DNA from: Elusimicrobiota bacterium
Lineage (GTDB): Bacteria; Omnitrophota; Gorgyraeia; Zapsychrales; Fredricksoniimonadaceae
DNA: 15,941 nucleotides
Assembly (NCBI GenBank): GCA_012514595.1
Contig: JAAYZZ010000118.1
Coordinates: 1-15,941, forward strand
Direction: 5' to 3'
The notes under the pieces are model-generated. The model had not been told where the DNA came from. It did not search any database and saw nothing but the letters and a program-made list of their open reading frames with translations. Positions 4,606-12,582 of the stretch are shown here, piece after piece (positions within the stretch are counted from its first letter, which is position 1; each line of letters starts with the position of its first letter). The translations under genes were made by a program, and so were the position numbers.

Positions 4606-7179
4606 ATGTCTGATCCTCATCGCATATTCCTGATCGATGCCCACGCCCTGTGCTACCGCGCGTTCTTTGCGGTCAAGGACCTGCGCAATTCCAAGGGCCA
4701 GCCCACGAACGCTGTCTTTGGTTTTGTGAACATCATCCGCAAGATCCTGAAGGACTATGCGCCGGACCATGTGGCGGTCTGCTTTGATGTCAGCAAGAAG
4801 ACCCGCCGCCAGGAGAAGTACGCGGACTATAAGGTCCAGCGTCCGTCGATGCCGGAGGACCTGGCCACCCAGATCCCGATCATCAAAGAGGTGGTGGCGG
4901 CCTACCGCATGCCCATCCTGGAGAAGGAAGGATATGAGGCGGATGACATCATCGGGACGCTCACGCAGAAGTTCCGAGGGCCGGGTCGGGAGGTCGTGAT
5001 CGTGACCGATGACAAGGACCTTTGTCAGCTGATCGGCGAGGGGGTCCGGATCTACAGCAGCCGCCAGGACCGGATGATCGGCCCTGAAGAGACGCGCGAA
5101 AAATTCAGCGTAGGGCCGGAGAGGGTCGTGGACTATCTGGCACTCGCGGGGGATGCCAGTGACAATATCCCCGGCATCAAAGGGATCGGGGAGGTCACGG
5201 CCAAGGCCCTTCTGGCCGAACACGGTTCTCTCGACGGGATCCTGGCGCACGCGGGAGAGCTTAAAGGAAAACTTCGGGAGAAGGTCGAGAAGGGCCGCGA
5301 GATGGCGCTCCTGAGCCGTGAACTGGCCACGCTGGACATGGAGGTCCCGCTGGAGTGCTCGCTGGAGGATCTGAGGCTGCCTGCGCCGGACCAGGCACGG
5401 CTTCAGGAGATCTTCGCCGAACTTGAGTTCCGCAGTTTTCTCAAGGACGTCCCGGCCGCGGCGGTCCCTGTGGCGCAGCGGGTCGCGGTCAAGGACGCGA
5501 GGAGGGACATCCCCGGATTTTTCGAGGAGGTCGCCGGCACGAAACAGATGTCCCTCTTTCTTTCCGGCGATGAGGGGGACCTTTTCGCCGCGATCTTTGT
5601 CTGTGCCGCAGGAGACGTCTATCGGGTCGAACGCGACGGGTTCGAGGGGTTGTCCGGTGTTCTTCGGGACCCGTCTGTCCTCAAGATCGTTTATGACCAC
5701 AAACGGGTCCTGAAGTTCCTCTCCGGACAGGGATTGGACCTGGCCGGTGATATCCTGGATATCTTTCTTGCCGGGTATCTTCTCATCTCGGGTCAGGCCG
5801 AGCATACGATCGAGGCCCTGGCCTGGGAATTTCTGGCCCGCGCTGTTCCCGACAACGGGCGAGCGGAGGACCGGTGTCGGGCCCTCATGGACCTGAGCGC
5901 GCCTCTTTTGAAGGGGCTTAAGGAAAAAGGTCTGGAGGACCTTTACCGGAACGTCGAGCTGCCGCTCAGCGTCGTGCTCTTTGAAATTGAACGCGAAGGG
6001 GTCAGGCTCGATCGGGCGCTTTTGGCGCGGCTCTCGAAGGATTGTGAGGCCCGGACCTTGGGCATGACCGAGAAGATCCACGGGATCGCCGGGACGCCAT
6101 TCAACGTGAACTCCCCCAAACAGCTGGGACACGTGCTTTTCGAGGTCCTGAAACTTCCGGTCGTCAAGAAAACAAAGACGGGTTTCTCGACGGATGAAGA
6201 GGTCCTCAGCCGGCTTTCGACCGAGCATGAACTTCCGGCCCTGGTCCTCGAGTATCGGCAGGTCATGAAGCTGCGATCGACCTATATCGATGCGCTGCCG
6301 GGGCTCGTGGATGAGAGGACGGGGCGCATCCACTGTTCGTTCAATCAGGCCGGGACCGAGACCGGGCGTCTGAGCTCGAATCATCCGAACCTGCAGAACA
6401 TCCCGGTGCGAAGCGATCTCGGGCGCGAGATCCGAAAGGCCTTTGTCGCCTCCGACGGGCGGACGCTTGTTTCGGCGGACTATTCCCAGATTGAGCTTCG
6501 GGTCCTGGCGCATCTGGCCGATGAGCCGAACCTCAAGAAGGCCTTTGCCGACGGGGAGGACATCCACCGCTACACGGCGGGGCTTATGTTCGACATTTCT
6601 CCGTCGGATGTGACGGATGAGATGCGCACCAGCGCCAAGAGGATCAATTTCGGGATCATCTACGGGATCAGCGCCTTTGGCCTGGCCAAGGACCTGGGGG
6701 TATCCCAGCGCGAGGCGCAGGACTTCATCGACAGCTATTTTTTGCGTTATCCCGGGATCCGGACCTTCATGGACCGGGAGATCGAGGGGGCGAGGGCGAG
6801 AGGGTTTGTTGAGACCCTGTTCCACCGCAGGAGATATCTGCCGGAGATCAATAGCCGCAATCCGGCGGTCCGTCAGTTCGCGGAGCGTCAGGCGATCAAT
6901 ACGCCCGTGCAGGGCACGGCCGCGGACCTGATCAAGGTCGCGATGGTGCGGGCCGCTTCGGAGATCAAGGGTCGGGGGTTCAAGTCCCGCATGATCATCA
7001 CGGTCCATGATGAGCTTGTCTTTGATGTTCCCTCGGAAGAGAGGGGGGCGCTCATCACGCTGGTCAAGGAGACCATGGAGAGCGCGGTCTATCTTTCCGT
7101 TCCGCTGGAGGCCACAGTCAAGGAAGGCCTTAACTGGGCGGAGATGAAGCCGGTCCCTCTCAAGGCGGGCAGGATATGA
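4606..7179 (+). CDS. polA: DNA polymerase I, with degenerate proofreading domain
   Basis: An 857-residue family A polymerase used in Okazaki-fragment maturation and repair. The N-terminal 5'-nuclease domain (about 1-290) shows FLIDAHALCYRAF, GYEADDIIG, VTDDKDLC and the helix-hairpin-helix GDASDNIPGIKGIG. The polymerase domain has TETGRLSS, motif A with Asp625 (DYSQIELR), motif B with Arg674, Lys678 and Phe682, and motif C with Asp802 (VHDELVFD), each 80 below its E. coli number. In the middle domain the D-x-E pair of the 3'-5' exonuclease is gone: near residues 315-321 the segment reads MSLFLSG. This resembles Taq and Bst PolI. I chose ATG 4606 because MSDPHRIFLIDAH aligns with known N-termini and an in-frame ATG at 4453 lies inside the TPR gene. 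No clear ribosome site precedes it. The stop overlaps coaE (ATGA). Confidence 0.97.
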   Translation: MSDPHRIFLIDAHALCYRAFFAVKDLRNSKGQPTNAVFGFVNIIRKILKDYAPDHVAVCFDVSKKTRRQEKYADYKVQRPSMPEDLATQIPIIKEVVAAYRMPILEKEGYEADDIIGTLTQKFRGPGREVVIVTDDKDLCQLIGEGVRIYSSRQDRMIGPEETREKFSVGPERVVDYLALAGDASDNIPGIKGIGEVTAKALLAEHGSLDGILAHAGELKGKLREKVEKGREMALLSRELATLDMEVPLECSLEDLRLPAPDQARLQEIFAELEFRSFLKDVPAAAVPVAQRVAVKDARRDIPGFFEEVAGTKQMSLFLSGDEGDLFAAIFVCAAGDVYRVERDGFEGLSGVLRDPSVLKIVYDHKRVLKFLSGQGLDLAGDILDIFLAGYLLISGQAEHTIEALAWEFLARAVPDNGRAEDRCRALMDLSAPLLKGLKEKGLEDLYRNVELPLSVVLFEIEREGVRLDRALLARLSKDCEARTLGMTEKIHGIAGTPFNVNSPKQLGHVLFEVLKLPVVKKTKTGFSTDEEVLSRLSTEHELPALVLEYRQVMKLRSTYIDALPGLVDERTGRIHCSFNQAGTETGRLSSNHPNLQNIPVRSDLGREIRKAFVASDGRTLVSADYSQIELRVLAHLADEPNLKKAFADGEDIHRYTAGLMFDISPSDVTDEMRTSAKRINFGIIYGISAFGLAKDLGVSQREAQDFIDSYFLRYPGIRTFMDREIEGARARGFVETLFHRRRYLPEINSRNPAVRQFAERQAINTPVQGTAADLIKVAMVRAASEIKGRGFKSRMIITVHDELVFDVPSEERGALITLVKETMESAVYLSVPLEATVKEGLNWAEMKPVPLKAGRI

Positions 7180-7784
7180 AAAAGCCATTTGTGATCGGGG
7201 TCACAGGGGAGTTCGGCTCCGGGAAGTCAACGGTCTCCCGCCTTTTGGGTCGTCGGGGGTTCCGGGTCCTGGATGCGGATGGGATCGCCCACGATCTTTT
7301 GAAGAAGAACAGGGCCTGTGCGCGCGAGATCTCTGAAGCTTTCGGTCCTGATGTGGTGCGGGGCGGGGAGATCGACCGGGTCCTTTTGGCCCAAAGGGTT
7401 TTTGGAAGCCCTCGGGCCCTGCGGCAGCTGGAGAGGATTCTGCATCCGCGGATCCGGGTTGAGGTCGTGAAGGCGATCCGGAAGAGCGGGAAGGGTTTTG
7501 TTGTGATCGATGCCCCGCTTCTCATCGAGGCGGGATGGACGGATCTTGTCGATCATGTGATCGTGGTGCGTGCCAACCGGTCTCTTCAGGGGAAGCGCCT
7601 GGCCCTGAGGATGGGGATCACGCGCGCCGAGGTGAACCGAAGGCTCAGGCGACAATTGCCAGTCCGGGAGAAGTGCCGTTTTGCCGATAAGGTGATTGAC
7701 AATCGCGGCTCCCTGGCTGATCTGGATAGACAGGTCAAAGAGGTTTTGAAGGACATCAAAATGTCGGTACGACAAGTTCGATAA
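7176..7784 (+). CDS. coaE: Dephospho-CoA kinase
   Basis: A 202-residue kinase that phosphorylates the 3'-hydroxyl of dephospho-CoA with ATP, the last step of coenzyme A synthesis. The P-loop is GEFGSGKST (11-19); the family more often has G-G-I-G-S-G-K-S. LDADGIAHDL (32-41) carries Asp33 and Asp35, the usual catalytic and substrate region. HPRIR and IDAPLLIEAGW (the family's L-L-F-E-x-G motif with Ile for Phe) follow, then a C-terminal helix rich in Arg. Length is normal for the family. The start overlaps the polA stop by 4 bp and the stop lies 15 bases before rho, so it sits in the middle of a tightly packed unit. Confidence 0.95.
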   Translation: MKKPFVIGVTGEFGSGKSTVSRLLGRRGFRVLDADGIAHDLLKKNRACAREISEAFGPDVVRGGEIDRVLLAQRVFGSPRALRQLERILHPRIRVEVVKAIRKSGKGFVVIDAPLLIEAGWTDLVDHVIVVRANRSLQGKRLALRMGITRAEVNRRLRRQLPVREKCRFADKVIDNRGSLADLDRQVKEVLKDIKMSVRQVR

Positions 7785-7799
7785 CAAGGAGAAACGGGT

Positions 7800-9152
7800 A
7801 TGGTCAAAGAGAAGAATGGAAAAACGAACGGTCAGGCGGACGCGGGTGATGTGGAGGCCGTGGCCGAGGCCAAGGCCGCTGCGACGGGGGCCAATGGGAA
7901 GACGCTCGATATCGAGGTCCTCAAGGAAATGAAGATGTCCGAGCTTTCGGAGATCGCACGCGATCTCAAGGTCGAGGGGGTGAGCGCTCTCAAGAAACAG
8001 GACCTGATCTTCAAGATCCTTCAGGCCCAGGCGGAGAAGGAAGGCCTCATGTTCGGTTCCGGGGTGCTGGAGATCCTCTCGGAGGGTTTTGGCTTCCTGA
8101 GGAGTTCGAACTATAACTATCTCCCATGTCCAGATGATATCTATATCTCTCCGTCACAGATCCGGCGTTTCGACCTGAAGACCGGGGATACTGTGAGCGG
8201 ACAGATCCGTCCCCCGAAGGAGGGTGAGAAATATTTCGCGCTCCTGAAGGTCGAGGCCGTCAACTTCGAGAACCCCGAGAAGTGCAAGGACAAGATCCTG
8301 TTCGACAATCTGACCCCGCTTTATCCGAACGAGCGGCTGAGGCTCGAGACGACGCCCGATGAGGTCTCCATGCGGATCATGGACCTTCTGGCGCCGATCG
8401 GGAAGGGGCAGCGTTCCCTGATCGTGGCGCCTCCCTACAGCGGAAAGACCGTCCTTCTTCAGAAGATCGCCAACTCCATCACGACCAACCATCCGGAGGT
8501 CGTGATGATCGTTCTTCTGATCGACGAGCGTCCCGAGGAGGTCACGGATATGCAGCGGGGGGTCAAGGCCGAGGTCGTGTCCTCGACCTTTGACGAACCG
8601 GCCGAACGGCACGTCCAGGTGGCGGAGATCGTGCTCGAGAAGGCGAAACGTCTTGTGGAGCACAAGCGCGATGTGGTCATTCTCCTTGATTCGATCACGC
8701 GTCTGGCCCGTGCCTACAACACGGTCGTTCCGCATTCCGGGAAGATCCTTTCCGGCGGTGTGGACTCCAACGCCCTCCACAAGCCCAAGCGCTTTTTCGG
8801 TGCCGCGCGCAATATTGAGGAGGGGGGCAGTCTCACGATCATCGCGACCGCGCTCGTCGATACCGGCAGCCGTATGGATGAGGTCATCTTCGAAGAATTC
8901 AAGGGAACCGGGAACATGGAGCTCCAGCTTGACCGGACCCTCTTCCAGCGCCGGATCTATCCGGCCATTGACATCAAGCGTTCGAACACGCGTCATGAGG
9001 AACTTCTGGTCCAGAAGGATACCCTTCAGAGGGTGTGGCTGCTCCGCAAGGCCTTCAATGACCTCAATTCCGCGGAGGCCATGGAGCTTCTGATCAGCAA
9101 GATCTCCCAGTTCAAGAACAACGAGGAATTCTTGCAAAATATGAACAGATAG
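7800..9152 (+). CDS. rho: Transcription termination factor Rho
   Basis: A 450-residue hexameric RNA-dependent ATPase that ends transcripts. After an Ala/Lys/Glu-rich leader of about 35 residues come the Rho N-terminal helical domain (about 36-78, MKMSELSEIARDL) and the cold-shock-like RNA-binding domain (about 82-165, GFGFLRSS). The motor domain has Walker A APPYSGKT with Lys216, Walker B VVILLDS with Asp297, and the highly conserved SNALHKPKRFFGAARN, GGSLTIIATAL and KGTGNMELQLDR segments. E. coli has Lys-Ala where this Walker A has Tyr-Ser. The leader is slightly longer than in E. coli Rho (419 residues) but short compared with the large insertions of some phyla. AAGGAG at 7786-7791 supports the start. 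The promoter for the next genes overlaps its 3' end. Confidence 0.98.
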   Translation: MVKEKNGKTNGQADAGDVEAVAEAKAAATGANGKTLDIEVLKEMKMSELSEIARDLKVEGVSALKKQDLIFKILQAQAEKEGLMFGSGVLEILSEGFGFLRSSNYNYLPCPDDIYISPSQIRRFDLKTGDTVSGQIRPPKEGEKYFALLKVEAVNFENPEKCKDKILFDNLTPLYPNERLRLETTPDEVSMRIMDLLAPIGKGQRSLIVAPPYSGKTVLLQKIANSITTNHPEVVMIVLLIDERPEEVTDMQRGVKAEVVSSTFDEPAERHVQVAEIVLEKAKRLVEHKRDVVILLDSITRLARAYNTVVPHSGKILSGGVDSNALHKPKRFFGAARNIEEGGSLTIIATALVDTGSRMDEVIFEEFKGTGNMELQLDRTLFQRRIYPAIDIKRSNTRHEELLVQKDTLQRVWLLRKAFNDLNSAEAMELLISKISQFKNNEEFLQNMNR

Positions 9153-9160
9153 GCTATAAT
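9132..9160 (+). promoter_or_regulatory. Strong sigma70-type promoter for rpmE-prfA and downstream genes
   Basis: TTGCAA (9132-9137) and a perfect TATAAT (9155-9160) are separated by exactly 17 bases. The -35 box lies inside the last codons of rho and the -10 box starts two bases after its stop codon. Transcription would start near 9166-9168, leaving a leader of about 40 bases before rpmE. This is the best promoter match I found in the window. Confidence 0.75.
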
Positions 9161-9208
9161 CGCGCGCTTTTAATCAAGAGATGAGCGAAAAAGTCTAAAG
9201 GAGTCACA

Positions 9209-9412
9209 ATGAAGTCCGAGATCCATCCAGATTACGTCGAGACCATCATTACCTGCGCCTGCGGTCAGGTCTTCCACACGCGCGCCACCAAGAAGAACAT
9301 GCGTGTCGAGATCTGCTCCCACTGCCATCCGTTCTTCACGGGGGCCAAGAAGTTCGTGGATACCACGGGTCGCATCGAGAAATTCCAGAAGCGTTATGGT
9401 AAAGGAAAGTGA
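9209..9412 (+). CDS. rpmE: 50S ribosomal protein L31, zinc-binding type
   Basis: A 67-residue large-subunit ribosomal protein. It begins MKSEIHPDYVE, the typical L31 opening, and carries the four-cysteine zinc ribbon Cys16-x-Cys18 and Cys36-x-x-Cys39, so it is the zinc-containing (C+) form that can act as a zinc reserve. HPFFTGAKKFVDTTGRIEKF is the usual core and C-terminal segment. AAAGGAG at 9197-9203 stands five bases before the ATG. The 3' end overlaps prfA by 17 bp. It has its own promoter at the end of rho. Confidence 0.98.
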   Translation: MKSEIHPDYVETIITCACGQVFHTRATKKNMRVEICSHCHPFFTGAKKFVDTTGRIEKFQKRYGKGK

Positions 9413-10469
9413 TCTCAAGAAGCTCACGGCGGCGCTTGCGCGTCACCGGGAGCTTCAGGAGAAGCTCGCCGACCCTGCCGTCATTTCCGACCAGGATCTC
9501 TACCAGAAATCTGCCAAGGAGTTCGCGGATCTCGTGCCCCTTGTCGAGGCCCATCAGGCCTATGAGGAGGTGGGGCGGCAGCTTGCCGACGTCCGTCTGA
9601 TGCTCGAGAAGGAGAAGGACCCGGACCTGCGCGAGATGGCCGAAGGTGAACTCCGCGAACTGGAAGGTCAACTGGCCTCTGCCGAGGTCCGGCTCACCGA
9701 TCTTCTGAATCCCAAGAAACAGGAAAAGGATCTTGATGTCATCATGGAGATCCGGGCCGGGACAGGAGGGCTCGAGGCCAGCCTGTTCGCCGGGGACCTC
9801 TATCGGATGTACACCAAGTATGCGGCCTCCCAGGGCTGGCGGCTCGATCCCATCTCCATCAGCGAGGCCGACAAGGGGGTCAAGGAAGTGGTCTTCAGCG
9901 TGAGCGGCAAAGGCGCGTGGAAGAAATTGCATCTGGAGAGCGGCATTCATCGTGTCCAGCGCGTGCCGGAGACCGAGGCCTCGGGCCGCATCCACACATC
10001 CGCCGCGACGGTCGCGGTCATGTCAGAGGCCGAGGAGGTCGATATCCAGATCGACCCCAAGGACCTCAAGATCGACGTCTTCCGCTCGTCGGGCCCCGGC
10101 GGCCAGAGCGTCAATACCGCAGACTCTGCGGTGCGCGTCACGCATCTTCCGACCAATACGGTGGTGGTCTCCCAGGATGAGAGGTCGCAGCTCAAGAACA
10201 AGGCCAAGTGCATGCGGGTCCTGCGGGCGCGCATTCTTGACAAGATCAAACAGGATCAGACCCAGAAAGAGGCCGCGAGCCGCAAGGCCCAGGTGGGAAG
10301 CGGCGACCGGTCCGAGAAGATTCGTACTTATAATTTTCCCGACAACCGTGTCACCGATCATCGCATCGGGTTCACCATCCATCAGCTTCCCAAGGTCATG
10401 GAGGGCTGGCTGGATGAGATCGTCTCAGCCCTTCTTAAGGCCGAGGAAGAGTCGGAGTTCGATTCCTGA
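9396..10469 (+). CDS. prfA: Peptide chain release factor 1
   Basis: A 357-residue class I release factor that reads UAA and UAG and triggers peptide release. The codon-recognition tripeptide P-x-T is Pro191-Glu-Thr193 (RVPETEASGRIHTSAAT), which marks RF1; RF2 would have S-P-F. The catalytic GGQ is at 235-237 in SSGPGGQSVNT, and the glutamine is the expected methylation target of PrmC, encoded just downstream. Length matches E. coli RF1 (360). I chose ATG 9396 (MVKESDLKKL) because it aligns with RF1 N-termini; an earlier in-frame ATG at 9303 would add 31 residues read out of frame from rpmE. The 17-bp overlap with rpmE and weak ribosome site suggest translational coupling. Confidence 0.97.
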   Translation: MVKESDLKKLTAALARHRELQEKLADPAVISDQDLYQKSAKEFADLVPLVEAHQAYEEVGRQLADVRLMLEKEKDPDLREMAEGELRELEGQLASAEVRLTDLLNPKKQEKDLDVIMEIRAGTGGLEASLFAGDLYRMYTKYAASQGWRLDPISISEADKGVKEVVFSVSGKGAWKKLHLESGIHRVQRVPETEASGRIHTSAATVAVMSEAEEVDIQIDPKDLKIDVFRSSGPGGQSVNTADSAVRVTHLPTNTVVVSQDERSQLKNKAKCMRVLRARILDKIKQDQTQKEAASRKAQVGSGDRSEKIRTYNFPDNRVTDHRIGFTIHQLPKVMEGWLDEIVSALLKAEEESEFDS

Positions 10470-10484
10470 TCAACAAGAGGTCTT

Positions 10485-11273
10485 ATGACCGACGATGAGC
10501 TTTTTCTGACAGCCCTTCTGGATTGTCAACGGACCGAACTCTACACTCGCCCCGTGACCTTGTCCCCTCAACAGCAGGAACGTTTAGATGCGATGCGGCG
10601 CCGCCGTCAGGCGGGAGAGCCCGTGCAGTATATCTGCGGGTTTACAGAATTCATGGGGCTCAGGATCGATGTCGGCCCCGGGGTCCTCATCCCGCGGCCC
10701 GAGACCGAGGGTTTGGTCGAGCGGGTCCTGCTTGAGATGGGGAGGGAGATGCGTGTGCCCCGCCGGATCCTTGATGTGGGGACCGGTTCAGGGTGTATCG
10801 CGATCGCCATGGCCCGGATGCTTGAAAGTGCCCATGTGGTGGGGATCGACGTCTCGCCTGACGCCCTGATTTTTGCCCGCCGCAACGCCGAGAAGAACCG
10901 GGTTGAGCGTCGTGTGAGCTTTGTCGAACGCGATGTCTTCTGGTATCTGGAGGAGGGCATTGAGGCTTTTGATGCGATCATCTCCAACCCTCCGTATGTC
11001 CCGGCGTGCGCGCTCGCGCATCTTCCGCTGGAGGTCCGGAGGGAGCCGGTCTCTGCCCTAGACGGAGGGCCCGATGGTCTTCATTTTTACCGCTATATCA
11101 TCCCCGCGGCCTGGCGAAGGATTTCTCCCGGCGGTATTCTGGCCCTTGAGTTCGGCGACGGTCAGGAGAAAGAGATCGAAAACCTGTTTGCCCAGACAGG
11201 CCCTTGGGATAGAATACGATTCGAAAAAGACCTGGCAGGTCGGGAGCGTACGGTCCTGGCCTGGAAAAAATAA
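10485..11273 (+). CDS. prmC: Release factor glutamine methyltransferase PrmC
   Basis: A 262-residue SAM-dependent methyltransferase that methylates the GGQ glutamine of release factors. The N-terminal helical domain ends in PVQYICG (46-52). VLIPRPETE (67-75) follows, then the SAM loop DVGTGSG (97-103), the acidic VVGIDVS and the catalytic NPPYVP (168-173), whose Asn and Pro-Pro-Tyr hold the target glutamine. The family segment E-P-x-x-A-L-x-G-G-x-D-G-L appears as EPVSALDGGPDGL. It is a little short (E. coli 277), mostly at the N-terminus. An AAGAGG-like ribosome site precedes the ATG, 15 bases after prfA, its substrate gene. Confidence 0.96.
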   Translation: MTDDELFLTALLDCQRTELYTRPVTLSPQQQERLDAMRRRRQAGEPVQYICGFTEFMGLRIDVGPGVLIPRPETEGLVERVLLEMGREMRVPRRILDVGTGSGCIAIAMARMLESAHVVGIDVSPDALIFARRNAEKNRVERRVSFVERDVFWYLEEGIEAFDAIISNPPYVPACALAHLPLEVRREPVSALDGGPDGLHFYRYIIPAAWRRISPGGILALEFGDGQEKEIENLFAQTGPWDRIRFEKDLAGRERTVLAWKK

Positions 11274-11281
11274 TATTTTTT
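11265..11281 (+). repeat. A/T-only inverted repeat spanning the prmC stop codon
   Basis: Two perfect 7-base arms, AAAAAAT and ATTTTTT, flank a 3-base centre. The prmC stop TAA lies within it. The stem has no G-C pair, so it would be a weak hairpin; it does not look like an intrinsic terminator, and murA follows only 25 bases after prmC. Confidence 0.5.
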
Positions 11282-11298
11282 AAAAGGCGAGTTCGGCA

Positions 11299-12561
11299 AT
11301 GGATAAGTTGATCATTAATGGCGGGTGTCCCCTCAAGGGGGAGGTCCGCATCTCCGGATCCAAGAACGCAACCCTTCCCATCCTGGCGGCCACGCTCCTG
11401 ACGGATGAGACCTGTGTCATCCGTAACGTTCCCCGCCTGCTCGATACCCATACCATGGTGAAACTCCTTAAGTCCCTCGGGAAGCGAGTCGACTGGGACA
11501 AGGACCGGATCATCGTGATGTCGAACGGCCCGGTGAACCCGGTCGCGGATTACAAGCTCGTCTCGACCATGCGGGGCTCGATCTGTGTCCTGGGGCCTCT
11601 GTTGACTAAGCTCGGCGAGGCCAAGGTCTCTCTTCCCGGCGGATGCGTCATCGGCGTGCGTCCCGTGGACCTTCACCAGAAGGGGATCGAGGCGCTCGGC
11701 GCCAAGGTCACGACCGAGGGGGGGTACATCCTCGCCAGGGCAAAGAAATTGAAGGGCGCGCGCGTCTATCTCGCCGGGGCCTCTGGCCCGTCAGTCCTGG
11801 GGACCGCGAATATCATGATGGCCGCGACCCTGGCACAGGGAGAGACCATCATCGAATGCGCCGCTTGCGAGCCCGAGGTCGAAGAGCTGGCGAATTTCTT
11901 GAATGAGATGGGGGCCCGTATCAGGGGGCACGGCAGTCCCCGGATCGTGATCCAGGGGGTCAAGCGTCTGCACGGTGCGGATTATCGCATGTGCTTTGAC
12001 CGGATCGAGGGCGGGACCTTTGTTCTTCTGGCCGCCATGGCGCGCGCGAATTTCGTGATCCGCGATATTGATTACAGCCAGCTCACAGCGCTTGACGATG
12101 TCCTGGGGCACATCGGCGTGCGGGTGCAGGCGGAGCGCAACCTCGTGCGGGTGAAGGCGCCCAAAGTCCTCAAGCCTTTCAGCATCACGACATATCCTTA
12201 TCCTGGATTTCCGACGGATCTTCAGGCGCAATATACCGCGATCATGTCCCTGACGAATGGCGTCAGTGTCATCCGTGATACGGTCTTTCCGGACCGGTTC
12301 ATGCATATCGCGGAGCTGTCCCGTATGGGGGCGCGGATCCGTCGGGAAGGAGGGAGTGCGATCGTCGAGGGTGTCAAGGCCCTCTCGGGCGCGCCGGTCA
12401 CAGCCTCCGACCTTCGCGCCTCGGCGGCTCTTGTGATGGCCGGTCTTGTGGCCAAGGGCCGGACAGAGATCCGTCGGGTCTATCATCTGGACCGGGGATA
12501 CGAGAATATCGATAAAAAGCTCATCGACCTGGGGGCCTGCATTTCCCGCGAGAAAGAGTAG
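11299..12561 (+). CDS. murA: UDP-N-acetylglucosamine 1-carboxyvinyltransferase MurA
   Basis: A 420-residue enzyme that transfers enolpyruvate from PEP to UDP-GlcNAc, the first committed step of peptidoglycan synthesis. Lys22 in SGSKNATLP, the active-site loop LPGGCVIGVRPVDLH with Cys116 (E. coli Cys115), PTDLQAQYT with its catalytic Asp, and the C-terminal HLDRGYENIDKK with the conserved Arg are all present. Cys at the loop position predicts sensitivity to fosfomycin; an Asp there would give resistance. The usual V-G-A-T-x-N-x-M-M-A-A segment reads VLGTANIMMAA. An AAGGCGAG stretch about eight bases before the ATG is a moderate ribosome site. Its presence implies that the organism makes a peptidoglycan wall. 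Confidence 0.97.
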   Translation: MDKLIINGGCPLKGEVRISGSKNATLPILAATLLTDETCVIRNVPRLLDTHTMVKLLKSLGKRVDWDKDRIIVMSNGPVNPVADYKLVSTMRGSICVLGPLLTKLGEAKVSLPGGCVIGVRPVDLHQKGIEALGAKVTTEGGYILARAKKLKGARVYLAGASGPSVLGTANIMMAATLAQGETIIECAACEPEVEELANFLNEMGARIRGHGSPRIVIQGVKRLHGADYRMCFDRIEGGTFVLLAAMARANFVIRDIDYSQLTALDDVLGHIGVRVQAERNLVRVKAPKVLKPFSITTYPYPGFPTDLQAQYTAIMSLTNGVSVIRDTVFPDRFMHIAELSRMGARIRREGGSAIVEGVKALSGAPVTASDLRASAALVMAGLVAKGRTEIRRVYHLDRGYENIDKKLIDLGACISREKE

Positions 12562-12582
12562 TTCAGGAAAATAGGGGGAGAG

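Noticed and set aside
4546..7188. A very long open frame (880 codons) antisense to polA
   Set aside because: It mirrors a gene with GC-rich third positions, which removes stop codons from the opposite strand. Its translation resembles no family, and the sense strand has all PolI motifs.
7227..7787. A 186-codon antisense frame over coaE
   Set aside because: CoaE motifs are on the + strand, and the antisense product shows no recognisable features.
9303..9395. N-terminal extension of RF1
   Set aside because: It reads Arg/Ser-rich nonsense out of frame from rpmE, before the normal RF1 start.
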